In this document: piece by piece, positions 1 to 11,392 of the stretch
How the letters are laid out: each line of letters begins with the position of its first letter
Numbering within the stretch: position 1 is the stretch's first letter
Source of the DNA: Tricholoma matsutake
Lineage: Eukaryota > Basidiomycota > Agaricomycetes > Agaricales > Tricholomataceae
Length of the DNA: 64,000 nucleotides
Assembly: GCA_026075535.2 (NCBI GenBank)
Contig: AP026550.1
Span: 5,208,001-5,272,000, forward strand
Direction of reading: 5' to 3'
Position numbers and translations under genes: made by a program
Notes under the pieces: generated by a model
What the model was told of the DNA's origin: nothing
What the model saw: only the letters and a program-made list of their open reading frames with translations
Database searches by the model: none

Positions 1-1
1 T

Positions 2-2181
2 GGGCAACGCCCCCCCCCTCACAAATCAGCAAGGACTCGAGGCCCGAAAGGGGCTCGACCTCTTCCTAAACCCCCAGCAGGGGGTGTTTCATCGTCATGG
101 GGGCGAGGACCACCTCCCCCTGTGAATTGGTCCACCAGGCCTTCGGGCAGGGGAACCTTTGCTCAGGTCGCTCGCTTCCCTGGGGGGCGAGCACCTAACA
201 CTTCCATGGATGGCCTTGTGCGACTAGCCAAGGCCTTCCCTGAACTTCCGACCGATAAGCTGGCTGACATACAGCAGCATGTGGGTCCCTCTAAACCGAA
301 GGCTGCAAAGCCATCACCTACTGTCCATAGACCGTCGAGACGACAGGTCCTGGTCCACGTTCGTCCCCCCCTTGGGGCGGAGACGAACCCTGCTGACTTC
401 TTGGATCATGTCCGAGTTACTCTCGGACTGCACCACTCTAAGCTAGTGGCTCAGTCCGCATCAATGCATGCTGGTAACCTATCAGTAGCTACAGACATCG
501 TGGCCTCCGAGGAGGACCTTCGTTGTTTTAAGGAGGCGGCCCACAAGGCGTTTCCATTCGCGTTGCAAGTAGATGCAGCGTTACCCACCTCCACATCGTA
601 CCTCAAGCTGGTCGATGTGCCGTTCGTCGCTAACGACAAGGCACTTACGCCTGACGTCGTCGTTGCACACCTGGGGAAGTCCGGAATATCAGATCTCGCA
701 GTGCTACAAGTCCCCCCCCGTGTTGTACGTGATTCGAAAATGTCGGATACGTGCACTGTCTATCTTAACATCGCTGACTCAGTCAGCGGTGCACGAGCCA
801 AGGCTCTTATCGGTCGGGGCGTCCAATTTGGACGCTACGTCGCTTACATTAGGGCTGCCAGGGCGAATCCAGGGCTGCCTATATGCCAACGGTGCTGGAA
901 GTGGGGTCACCCCACCCCAGCATGCAGAGCCCCCCAGACCAAATGTCCGGTCTGCACAGGCCCACACCGCAAGGAGCACCACCGTGCCCTCGCAGGTTGT
1001 TGTAAGGGAAACACCAAGGCGAACCCTCCCGTCCCAGCTACCCCAGAGGGGGCAGCCTATCCCCACCCGGCTAGGTGCATCAACTGCCGGAAAAATCACG
1101 CAGCCGACGACCGTCGGTGCAACTTCTTTTTTTTTTTTTTTTTTTTTTTTTGGATCAGAATTTATAACGCGGGGCTCGAACGCAGTCCGCGGAGCAAGGT
1201 ACAAACTTGGGTACTACTTTATCTACGCGTTCCCCTCGCCCATCTCCCACTCAGGTCCCCGTTTTAGCCACCTTTAGGCGGGCAGTTCCACAGACGTTGG
1301 CCTCTCAGCCAGGAAAGGCAATAATCTGGAGGGGGCGCCCCCCCCTCCCAAAGTTAGCCATTAGATCGCCCCCTGGAGCAAACGGTCCCCCAGCCACATG
1401 TCCGACCGAGGCCAGACCAGGCGCAGCAGTGTTAATTCACCGTAAATTCCCCCTTGCGGGAGGAATAACCGTCTGCGTTTTTCCAGCCAACGAGGATTGA
1501 CCACCCCAGACGAATGAGGTGGACCATCACCGTGTTGTGCACAAGTGACAGTAACAAGGCGGGTGGTTGTTCACCTGGTTATTCACCGTGACCGCCGTAA
1601 GTAGGGGGCCGAGACCCCCCTCGAGCAAATGCACCCATGTGCACGCACTCGATGACATCGTCCCCCCCGCAGTGGGGGGAAGGTATAGGGAAGCGACACC
1701 ATGTCGCCATCCCGATAATGGCCACCAGTTGGTACTAGGTGGCCGTGAGTGTAGAGGGGGATAGGCCCCTGTACTAGTTGCGGCGCTGCTGTCCACGAGG
1801 ACCTCGAGGACGACGGCGCTGTGCTGGGGACGAGGGTTCCCCAGATTGAGGCTCTGATTGAGCAGTGTGCATCGCCGCGTAGGAAGCCCGGAAGGCTGCC
1901 GGAGACGTGAGATCGAGAGGTGTCGGAACGGCTGGTAGTTCCGCCGACATCGTCTCAGACAGTCGCCAAGTGGTCGTGAATAACTCCCAGGCCATTTGGC
2001 GCCAAGCGTTCCTCTCTGCAGGAGGAACGGCGGACGTACGGACGGTACCAATCGGTGCAACTTCTGGCGACATCGCTTTGACCGAGAGTGGATCAAAGCG
2101 CGCTATGACGAGGTGAGTGCGAGACGTAACTCTCGCTCCCCTCCTTCTTACCATCCCGCAGGACGCGGTGGCCGAACGTAA
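2..2181 (+). pseudogene. LINE-A ORF1 (gag-like, zinc knuckles), split by N1
   Basis: Nucleic-acid-binding first protein of a LINE, expected to coat the element RNA. The frame is open from base 2, so its start lies upstream of the window. It runs to 1127 and resumes at 2066 after the N1 insertion; reading across the 14-bp duplication keeps phase through RRCNF-W. Three cysteine/histidine clusters are visible near bases 880-1125: CQRCWKWGHPTPAC (CX2CX4HX4C), CPVCTGPHRKEHH, and CINCRKNHAADDRRC, the usual layout for fungal LINE ORF1. The middle part (about 330-780) resembles the RNA-recognition-like region of such proteins, which is inference. The stop TAA (2179-2181) abuts the ORF2 ATG. In this copy the gene is dead because of the insert. 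Confidence 0.85.
1128..2051 (-). mobile_element. N1: 5'-truncated family-N element inside LINE-A ORF1
   Basis: Minus-strand insertion whose poly-A tail appears as a T run at about 1127-1151. The 14-bp duplication tcggtgcaacttct lies at 1114-1127 and 2052-2065. It keeps the C-terminal coding part (1774-2051, minus), ending in the arginine-rich tail RRRPRGPRGQQRRN, plus the GC-hairpin 3' region and the terminal GCGGACTGC...CCGCGTTATAAATT motif. It is the only family-N copy here that is 5'-truncated, which fits target-primed reverse transcription. Confidence 0.9.
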
Positions 2182-5100
2182 ATGAGGGACAGACTTAGAT
2201 CTACCCCACAGTTACGTATATTTAGCCAAAATGTAAATCGAAATTGGGGTTACATGGACTCGATACTGGCAGATTTCGTAGATGATTATGATTTGCTTTT
2301 TATCCAAGAGCCGCCTTGGCGACTGATAAGACACGCCCCGTCTGCCCACAACAGGGAAGGGGAGGAAGTTATAGGCGCACCGATGAGCCCAAACTGGGGA
2401 ACGTTGGTGCGCCCCTCGGGCATTGATTCCCCCCCATGCGTTGCTGTCTACTTTGCAAACAGCATTGCTAATCTAAGACCAGGCCTCAGACGAGATCTGA
2501 TCGACGATCGGGACATCCTCCTGTTCTCACTGGGAATAGGGGAGGACGTCATGTTACTCGCTAACGTTTACTCGGATAGCCAACACTCAGCCATCACGCT
2601 GACCACTTAGTGGAAACGGCTACGGCATTAGGCCTGACTAGAGCTCTACCAGTAGTGGAGGGCCCTACCCACTTCCCCCCACAACAGGGCTTTCACCCCA
2701 CGGTGATCGACCTGATGTTCGTACCTGCAGATCTCAGATTTGTATTGTACTGCGAGATTGTACCTGAAGCCAGGGGAACGTCTGACCACGCCCCCCTGAC
2801 GTTAGTTCTACCTGGTCCGGGATCTTTGGTTCCGGTTACCAAGTGGTCCATCAAAAAAGGATCCGAGGAGGAAGCATCTTATCGAGATGCTGTCTCCTCC
2901 GCTTTAATTCCGTGGCTAAATTGGCATGGAAATACATCGGCAGAGATCGATGAGGTCGTTTCGGCGATATCAACGATCTTAAACAAGGCATGGGAAAACC
3001 ATGCCAAGGAATCCCGCCTCGGCAAGTCGTCCAAAGGCTGGTGGACAGACGAATGCAGTGGTGCCCTAGACGCTTACAGAGCCTCTCGAGACGAGGGAGA
3101 CTGGAAGCTCTATAGGAAAGTCATGCGACACGCAAAGCGCGACTTCTTCGACGACCGTATCCAGGAAGTGGCTACGATGAACAGACGACCCTGGGACTTG
3201 ATGTCTTGGACTCGTCAACGTAACCTCCCGTCATACGAGGCAATCTCCTATCGGGGAGAACCTTGTAATGATCTGGACTCCCTTTGGGCCGCCCTTGATG
3301 GGTCCTATAACGCTGCCTCAGATCGAGTAGTCGATCTGAGCATTCTCGACGACCTTGATCCGGTGCCTGAAAGGGCCTGGATCTCGTTCTCCGTTACGGA
3401 AATGAAAGAAGCGCTAAACGCGTGCTCTTCCCGTTCCGCTCCAGGTCCCGATCATGTTACGTGGTCGCACCTAAAACACTGGTGTAGCAACCCAGAAGTG
3501 GCAGGGCTCATCACCCGCATTGCTGAGGCGTGCATCACCGCTGGCCACTGGCCAGATCACTTTAAGGAGTCCCTGTCGGTTATTATCCCGAAGCCAGGGA
3601 AGCCTAATTACTCTACCCCTAAGTCGTTCAGGCCCATTGTGCTTCTGAACACTCTGGGCAAATTAGTCGAAAAGATGTTGTCAAGACGACTACAGTTCGA
3701 CGGTGTTGCACACGAGGCTTTCGAGCAAAACCAGTTCGGAGGCGTCGCCCAGCGCTCCACTGAGGACGCAGGTATCTACCTTACCCACCTGGTCAGGGCT
3801 GGGTGGGCCAAGGGACTCAAAACGAGCGTCGTCGCTTTCGACATCGCTCAATTCTTCCCCTCCTTGAACCACCAGGTTCTATTGGAGATCATCTCTCGGT
3901 CGGGGTTCCCTGCGCAAGTAGTGAACTTCTTCCGTTCTTACCTTGTCGGCCGCAAAACGACCTACAAATGGAACGCTTTCTCATCTGGCTCCTTTGCAGC
4001 CGATGTGGGAGTAGGCCAAGGCTCTGCTTTGTCCCCTGTCTTATCGGCGTTGTACCTATCGCCCATTATGAAGCTCTTCAGAAGGAGCGAAATCGGCAGA
4101 GATGTCGATCTCATGTCCTATGTGGACGATGGCACTCTCATCGCCCGCTCTCCACAGCTGGAGGATAACCTCCCCCTGCTCAAAAAAGCGTATGGCTGGA
4201 TTTTCCAGGCATTCACCTCCCTCGGACTTGTCCTAGAACACGACAAGTCTGAAATATTTCATTTCTCAAGGGCGAGGAGGTTCACTCCCCTACCCATCGA
4301 TCTTGGATTTGCCCCCTATACGGGCAATACCCCTCTCAAGCCCAAGGTTACCTGGAGGTACCTCGGCTTCTTTTTCGATCGCAAACTCTCCTTCAAGGAG
4401 CACACGCGATTCTACTCCACCAAAGCCCTTACTACCGCAAGAGCGATGGGAATGCTCGGCAATTCTGTCAGAGGGCTAACCCCCATGCAGAAACGCCTCT
4501 TGTACCGCTCGTGTGTTGTGCCTATCATGACATACGGACTGAGACTCTGGCACTTCAAAGGCGCTCGCGTCAAGGGTGTCATCAAAACATTGGCCCAGGT
4601 GCAGTCCATCGCTGCTCGCTGGATCCTTGGTGCATTCCGTACCACCCCCATTGGTGGTTTGGAGAGTATCGCAGGACTGCTGCCTATGCAGCTGTTACTG
4701 TGTCGTCTAGTCGATAGAGGGGTATTCAGAACCCCCCTATTGGCCCCATCACACCCCCTACGAGCGATCTTAGGGCCCAATCACGTCGGCACCACCCACT
4801 CTCATGAGCTAGGTCTCTGGGGAGGGAACGTGCTCGACACACTTAACCTGCAAGGCCCATCTGTCGCCTCGGCCGCAGCTCTGGCCCTCGTACCAGGCGA
4901 TGAACTCAACCCCTTTGGGGAAGAAAACACACCTGGAAACAGAGTGAAGGACTTATTCCCCACTCGCTTCGCCTCTCACCGCCTCACCTCTAAGGAGGAT
5001 GGAGCGAGGAATTCTTACAGGGGTGACCTCGACAAAGCCTGGGCTGCTGCCCAGGTAGAGGATGACACTCTCGTCATTGCAGTGGACACCTCGGTGCCCA

Positions 5101-5942
5101 CTGATGCTAAATTCCAAGCAGTCGCCTGCGCTCTTGTCTTCGGACAGGGAGAGCAGGTCGATCGCATTGTCTCAGCCTCTGGGAGGAGAACCCCCCCGGA
5201 GGTCGAACTCTTCGCTCTCCAACTAGGCGTATCCGCTGCGTGCAGCAGAGGATGCAAAAAGTTGGTGATCTTCTCGGATTCTACCACGGGCATCGAGTCC
5301 CTAATCGATCCAAAACCACGTTCTGGGCAAATCTTTGCCCTGGACGCCTGTCGCTCCCTTCGTCCCTGGCTAGCTGGAGACGAGGAGAGGAACGTAACAT
5401 TCTGGCATGTCCCCTCGAAGTTCGAGTGGAACGTGCACAAGATGGCTCACGATGTGGCTACATCTACCAAGATCTCTGTGGGCAGACACCCGCGGACGTC
5501 TTTAGATTACCTTAAAAACCAGGTCGAAAAGGCCGTTTGTAAGGATTGGCACACTCGGTTCGCAGACCCTGCGTACTGTGGACGACACTTCTATCAACTC
5601 AAAGGAGTCGGTGGAAAACCAGTATTACCCTCGACCCACAAAGGTGGGCCTTGGCTGAAAGTAATGGGAAACAACACTACTGTGACTTCCCGTTCGACTC
5701 GTATGATCACTGGCCATGCTCCTATAGGGGAGTATCGTCAACGTTTATCCCTTGATGGGGAATACCAGTGTTGGTGCCTTGGTCCTGAGATACAAACTCG
5801 AGACCACTTACTACGCGTCTGCCCCAAGGTGGATCGCAAAGAAACTCGCGCAAGCCCCGACTCCGTCGAGGGCTTTCACGAATTCATGGACAACAACCCA
5901 GCCCTTGGGTCGTTCAACTCACTTGCGTGGGATCCAGGATAG
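2182..5942 (+). pseudogene. LINE-A ORF2: endonuclease-RT-RNase H, broken in the endonuclease
   Basis: The enzyme that nicks the target and copies the element RNA. The first block (2182-2610) is an APE-like endonuclease start (FSQNV, FIQEPPW). The frame then changes and the second block (2610-5942) resumes near the endonuclease end (GTSDHAPL). The central part with the GDFN-type motif is missing, so cleavage activity should be lost. The RT domain spans roughly residues 270-600 of the second block, with IPKPGKPN, the FDIAQFFPSL region and the catalytic YVDD at about residues 504-507 (base 4119). RNase H follows from about residue 820 with VDTS, ELFAL and SDST, then WNVHKMAHD. A CWC...H...C finger lies near base 5760. 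From RT onward the frame is intact for over 1,000 codons, suggesting a recent copy. Confidence 0.9.
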
Positions 5943-6489
5943 GTTGTGCGCGCAGGGCGTATGACCCCCGTCTGGTTCTAGCTAGTGTTATCGGTATGTC
6001 GGGGTGGCCGTAGGGCACCAGACGAGTCCGTTAACCCTCATAAAGGGGGCCCACCCGTGTTCAGGAGCGACTGTCAGGGAGGGGGGACATGACCCTAGAT
6101 ACTGGTTCGGGGAGGCGCCTGAGCGCTTCCAGATCCTCTGTCGGTTATGCGTTATGACGACTCCAGTCGACTACGCTTTCCTTTCCGAGCTGAGAGGCTC
6201 ACGTCGGGGCGGCAGTATCCCCTAAATCTTGCACTCATACCCGTAGGGATTCGAGGACACGACATCGTCAAGCTCGAGTTGTCGGTACGCCACCACTGGC
6301 AAGTCCGTTTACTCGATAAAGGGGGCCCCCTTAGTGGTCAGCGCAGCTATCCAGGTGGTTGGTGCGAAGATCAGCAGGAGGAGGACTTGGGCTGGGCGTA
6401 GTGTACCTCATTTGTATGTCTCTACCGCGGACTGCGATCGGGCGCCGCGTTATAAACTTTTGACCCAAAAAAAAAAAAAAAAAAAAAAA
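5943..6489 (+). other. LINE-A 3' UTR and poly-A tail
   Basis: No coding potential. It carries two copies of a motif ending in ATAAAGGGGGCCC about 280 bp apart (near 6030-6050 and 6305-6330) and ends with TTTGTATGTCTCTACC, a GCGG...CCGC stem-loop, GTTATAAA, TTGACCC and A23. The same terminal ~75 bases, with small changes, close every family-N element in this window, so this is the likely recognition site for the LINE reverse transcriptase (inference). Confidence 0.75.
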
Positions 6490-6956
6490 TGAGAGTGGGT
6501 AGTGCCGACGTGATTAGGCCCTAAGATAGCTCTTAGGGGGTGTGTGGGAGCCAATAGAGGGGTTCTGAATACCCCTCTGTCGACTAAGCGACGCAATAAC
6601 AGCTGCATAGGCAGCAGTCCTGCGATACTTTCCAGGCCACCAATTGGGGTGGTTCTGAACGCACCGAGGATCCAACGTGCAGCGATGGACTGCACTTGGG
6701 CCAGCGTTTTGATGACCCCCTTGACGCGAGCGCCTTTGAAGTGCCATAGTCTGAGTCCGTATGTCATAATAGGTACGACACACGAACAGTACAGAAGGCG
6801 TTTCTGCATAGGGGTTAGCCCTCTGACAGAATTGCCGAGCATTCCCATCGCCCTCGCCGTAGTGAGGGCTTTGGTGGAGTAGAACCGCGTGTGCTCCCTA
6901 AAGGAGAGTTTGCAGTCGAAGAAACAGCCGAGGTACCTCCAGGTAACCTTGGGTTT

Positions 6957-8817
6957 TTTTTTTTTTTTTTTGGGTCAACAATTTATAACGCGGGGCTCGA
7001 TCGCAGTCCGCGGAGCAGGATACAAACTTGGGTACTACTATAACTACGCTTCCCCTTACCCATATCCTACCCAGGTCCTCGTTTTAGCCACTTTAGGCGG
7101 GCAGTGCCACAGACGTTGGCCTCTCAGCCAGGAAAGGCAATAATCTGGAGGGGGGGACCCCCTCCCGAAGCTAGCCATTAGATCGTCAGCTGGTGCGAAG
7201 CGGTCCCCCGGCCACATATCCAACCGAAGTCAGATCAGGCACAGTGGTGTCAATTCACCGTAAATCCCCCCTTGCGGGAGGAATAACCGTCCGCATACTC
7301 CCAGCCAACGAGGATTGACCACCCCGGACGAACGAGGTGGACCATCACCGTGTCATGCACGAGTAACAGTAATGTGGCAGCTGGTTGTTCACCTGGTTAT
7401 TCACCGGAACCGCCGTAAGCAGGGGGCCAAAGCCCCCCTCGAGCAAATGCACTGCCAGCACATGCACTCGATAGCAATTTCCCCCCCGCAGCGGGGAGAA
7501 CGTAAAGGGTAGCGACATTTGTCACCAACCCGACAGCAGCCAGCGGACTGGCGGTGATGGGTGTGGAGCGGAATGCCCCACACAAGTAGCAGCACGGCCA
7601 TCTGTGATGATGACGGCACTGTACTGGGAACGAGGGTTCCCCAGATTAGAGCTCTGCTAGAGCTGTTGGCATCGCCACACAGGAAGCTGGAACAGCTGCC
7701 GGAGGCGTAGGATCATTGGAACGATCGTCTCTGGTTGTCCGCTTGGGTATCAGGAGCAAGTTAGTACTGGTATATGATGCTAGTGATAGAAATACGCAGC
7801 GTGCAGTGTAAGCGAGGGCCTCCTGCCTAGCAAGAGAGTCCACGTAGTCGTCAGGGTCGGGGAGGTCCTCCCCAGCCCACAGATCTCAAACTGCCTAGGG
7901 CAGCTGCTACCTCCAGTTCGTTCTGTGAGAACTGGGTGTCGTAGTCTTGGGCATCATCACCAACGATGTCACCCATAATCAAGGTGGGGTCGTGAAGGCC
8001 CCAGCGTGTGGTTTGGTCTCTGTTCAGCCGTTTGGGCATTGAGAGTGAGTTAGCACAGGTAAATGACGATAACAGTCAAAATACGTAGCGTAAGGTCGAT
8101 AACAGATGGCCCCTTATCTCAGTTCCAGGTCCACCCGATACAGCCTCCAAACGCTCCGAGGGGGCGAACAGGCCGCGCATCCTGTTGCCTGGTGGGAGAA
8201 GATTGAACCCGGGTCATAACACCCTAAAAGAGTGAGCACCGGAGGTAGAGAGTTGGTGGTGAGTAGCGGCCACCAGAGCGTCGACCTAGCTGTCAGGGGG
8301 CACCATCGCCCGGCCCCTTTTAACGATGGTGTATTCCAACGGGTAGTCAGTGTAGCATGTCTCTAGTAATAGAAACTCACAGAGCATGGAGGCTGGGAGC
8401 CTCCCAGACGGCCAGCAGTCCAGTAAGAACGTCCTTCCCCCTAAGCCAGACCTCCCCCAGCTAAACAAGCGCTTCTACTTGGGCGAGCATTGAAGCAGGC
8501 ATCCCACACCCGCTCTAAGCCCCCATAGGGACCCAGACTACTCTTTCATAGACATCACTCACCTAGCCAGGATCCTCGAAGCCAAGGGGAACAAGACAGA
8601 TAGCAGTCACTGTTGGAAACAATGACCGAGACATCCCCGGAGATCGGATGGACGGATCTCTTAGCAAATCAGGGCAAGCCTGGAGACGCCGAGAGCGTTC
8701 GTGATGGTGAAATCCGATCGAAAATCGGACAAAAATTGAGGTGTCGACGTCGCGTGCAACGTTGAGCAGAGGTGTTTACCACTATTTATGGTGGTTGTAA
8801 CAAGTCAAGGAGCGTCG
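6957..8817 (-). mobile_element. N2: divergent family-N element inside LINE-C
   Basis: Bounded by the 16-bp duplication aggtaaccttgggttt at 6941-6956 and 8818-8833. The T run (6954-6971) is the tail; the 5' terminus GTCAAGGAGC (reverse complement of the family start) is at about 8804-8813. It is the most diverged member: the coding start reads MPKRLNRDQTTRWGLHDPT and many frameshifts follow. The stem of the 5' hairpin also differs from the other copies. Confidence 0.88.
7646..8039 (-). pseudogene. Remnant of the family-N ORF in N2
   Basis: Starts with ATG at 8039 (minus) and reads MPKRLNRDQTTRWGLHDP, GDIVGDDAQDYDTQFSQNE, then loses frame near 7860 (consensus DLWAGEDLSDP). A second in-frame scrap with MDSLARQEALAY continues to about 7646. 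The C-terminal half of the family protein is not recognisable. It corresponds to the N-terminal acidic region of the intact 265-271 residue proteins at 25532-26329 and 46503-47318. Function of the family is unknown; this copy is dead. Confidence 0.7.
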
Positions 8818-9151
8818 AGGTAACCTTGGGTTTGAGGGGGGTGTTGCCCGTGTAAGGGGCAAAGCCGAGATCGATGGGTAGGGGAGTAAACCGCCTCGCC
8901 CTCGAGAAGTGAAATATTTCGGACTTGTCATGTTCGAGGACAAGCCCAAGGGAGGTGAATGCCTGGAATATCCAGCCATACGCTTTTTTTAGCAGGGGGA
9001 GGTTGTCCTCCAGCTGTGGGGAGCGGGCGATGAGGGTGCCATCGTCCACATAAGACATGAGATCGACATCTCTGCCAATCTCGCTTCTTCTGAAGAGTTT
9101 TATAATGGGCGTCAGATATAGCGCCGATAGAACAGGGGACAAAGCAGAGCC

Positions 9152-11392
9152 TTTTTTTTTTTTTTTTTTGGGTCAAAAGTTTATAACGCGGCGCCCGATC
9201 GCAGTCCGCGGTAGAGACATACAAACGAAGTACACTACGCCCAGCCCAAGTCCTCCTCCTGCTGATCTTCACACCAACCACCTGGATAGCTGCAAAGGCC
9301 ACTGAGGGGGCTCCCTTTATCGAGTAAACGGACTTGCCAGTGGTGGCGTACCGACAACTCGAGCTTGACGATGTCGTGTTCCCCGAATCCCTACGGGTAT
9401 GAGTGCAAGATTTAGGGGATACTGCCGCCCCGACGTGAGCCTCTCAGCTCGGAAAGGAGGGCGCAGTCAGCGTTGCCGCTGTAGCGCACAACCGACAGCG
9501 GATCTGAAGGCGCTCAGGCGCCTCCCCGAACCGGTACCTAGGTTCGTGTCCCCCCTCCCTGACAGACGCTCCTGAACACGGGTGGGCCCCCTTTATGAGG
9601 GTTAACGGACTCGCCTGGTGCCCTACAGCCACCCCGGCATACCGATAACACTAGCTAGAACCAGACGGGGGTCATACGCCCTGCGCGCACAGCCTATCCT
9701 GGATCCCACGCGAGTGAGTTGAACGACCCTAGTGCTGGGTTATTGTCCATAAATTCAGTGAAGCCCTCGACAGAGTCAGGGCTTGCACGAGTTTCTTTGC
9801 GATCCACTTTGGGGCAGACACGTAACAGATGATCCCGAGTTTGTATGTCAGGACCAAGGCACCAGCATTGGTATTCCCCGTTAAGGGATAAGCGTTGGCG
9901 ATACTCCCCTATAGGAGCATGGCCAGTGATCATACGAGTTGAACGGGAGGTCAACGTAGTGTTGCTCCCCATTGCTTTCAGCCAAGGCCCACCTTTGTGA
10001 GTCGAGGGTACCACTGGTTTTCCCCCAACTCCTTTGAGTTGGTAGAAGTGTCGTCCGCGGTACGCCGGATCTGCGAACCGAGTGCGCCAATCCTTACAAA
10101 CGGCCTTCTCGACCTGGTTTCTAAGGTAATCTAAAGACGTCCGCGGGTGTCTGCCCACGGAGATCTTGGTAGATGTAGCTACATCGTGAGCCATCTTGTG
10201 CACGTTCCACTCGAATTTCGAGGGGACATGCCAGAATGTTACGTTCCTCCCCTCGTCCCCAGCCAGCCAGGGACGCAGGGAGCGACAAGCGTCCAGAGCA
10301 AAGATTTGCTCAGAGCGTGGTTTAGGATCGATTAGGGACTCAATGCCCATAGTAGAATCCGAAAATATCACCAACCTTTTGCATCCTCTGCTGCACGCAG
10401 CCGAGACGCCCAGTTGGAGAGCAAAGAGTTCGACTTCTGGAGGGGTTCTCCTCCCAGAAGCAGATACAACGCGATCGACCTGTTCTCCCTGTCCGAAGAC
10501 AAAAGCACAGGCGACAGCCTGAAATTTAGCATCTGTGGGCACTGAGGCGTCCACTGCCACGACAAGAGTGTCGTCCTCGACCAGGGCAGTAGCCCAGGCC
10601 TTATCGAGGTCACTCTTGTAAGAATTCCTCGCTCCATCCTCCTTAGAGGTGAGGCGGTGAGAGGAGAAACGAGTGGGGAACAGGTCCTTCACTCTATTTC
10701 CAGGTGTGTTTTCTTCCCCAAAGGGGTCGAACTCATCGCCTGGTACAAGGGCCAGAGCTGCAGCCGAAGCGACAGATGGGCCTTGCAGGTTTAATGTGTC
10801 GAGCACGTTCCCTCCCCAGAGACCTAGCTCATGAGAGTGGGTAGTACCGACGTGATTAGGCCCTAAGATCGCTCTTAGGGGGTGTGAAGGCGCCAATAGG
10901 GGGGTTCTGAACACCCCTCTGTCGACTAAACAACGCAGTAACAGCTGCATAGGCAGCAGTCCAGCGATACTTTCCAGGCCGCCGATTGGGGTGGTTCTGA
11001 ATGCACCGAGGATCCAGCGTGCAGCAATGGACTGCACCTGGGCCAGCGTTTTGATGACACCTTTGACGCGAGCGCCTTTGAAGTGCCATAGTCTGAGCCC
11101 ATATGTCATGATGGGCACGACACACGAACGGTAAAGTAGGCGTTTCTGCATAGGAGTTAACCCTCTGACAGAATTGCCGAGCATTCCCATCGCCCTCGCA
11201 GTAGTGAGGGCTTTGGTGGAGTAGAACCGCGTGTGCTCTTTGAAAGAGAGTTTGCGGTCGAAGAAGAAACCAAGGTACCTCCAGGTGATCTTGGGTTTGA
11301 GGGGGGTGTTGCCCGTGTATGGGGCAAAGCCGAGGTCGATGGGTAGGGGGGTGAACCTCCTCGCCCTTGAAAAGTGGAATATCTCAGACTTG
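9152..11392 (-). mobile_element. LINE-B: 5'-truncated LINE
   Basis: The tail is the T run 9152-9169, inserted into LINE-C. The copy covers the 3' UTR and ORF2 back to a point equal to base ~4243 of LINE-A. There it meets the tail of N3 with no visible target duplication. It is over 90% identical to LINE-A by eye across the RNase H part. Confidence 0.88.
9694..11391 (-). pseudogene. LINE-B ORF2, C-terminal part (RT end, RNase H, zinc finger)
   Basis: Open without a stop from 11391 down to 9694, but lacking the start, the endonuclease and the YVDD half of the RT domain because of 5' truncation. The RT thumb/linker (KSEIFHFSRARRF, MGMLGNSVRGLTPMQ) is followed by RNase H with VDASVPTD, ELFALQL and SDSTMG as the acidic catalytic positions, then WNVHKMAHDVA and the C-terminal finger CWC...TRDHLLRVC. 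The last residues are LGSFNSLAWDPG, the same end as LINE-A. The clean frame shows the insertion is young or was recently duplicated. Confidence 0.85.

Larger units (their letters stand above)
1..6489 (+). mobile_element. LINE-A: non-LTR retrotransposon, 5' end outside window
   Basis: A two-ORF LINE with an ORF1 carrying zinc knuckles, an ORF2 with endonuclease, reverse transcriptase and RNase H, a ~520 bp 3' UTR and a 23-A tail at 6467-6489. The RNase H domain and the C-terminal CWC...H...C finger fit the Tad1/I group of fungal LINEs (family assignment is inference). ORF1 is interrupted by N1 (1128-2051). The tail is followed directly by a LINE in the opposite orientation, so LINE-A landed in another LINE. 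Its 5' target duplication lies outside the window. Confidence 0.9.
6490..9151 (-). mobile_element. LINE-C: ORF2 fragment, split by N2
   Basis: Minus-strand LINE sequence in two pieces, 6490-6956 and 8818-9151, matching bases about 4018-4793 of LINE-A: the end of the RT domain with YVDD (about 9050) and the RT-to-RNase H linker. It is cut on the left by LINE-A, in the middle by N2 and on the right by LINE-B. Only a 0.8 kb stretch of RT remains, so it is non-functional. Gene-level reading: minus-strand peptide with YVDDGTLIARSP and, across the gap, MGMLGNSVRGLTPMQKRLLY. Confidence 0.85.

Noticed and set aside
6450..6848. Minus-strand frame crossing the LINE-A tail as one gene
   Set aside because: The phenylalanine run is the poly-A of LINE-A; only the LINE-C part is coding.
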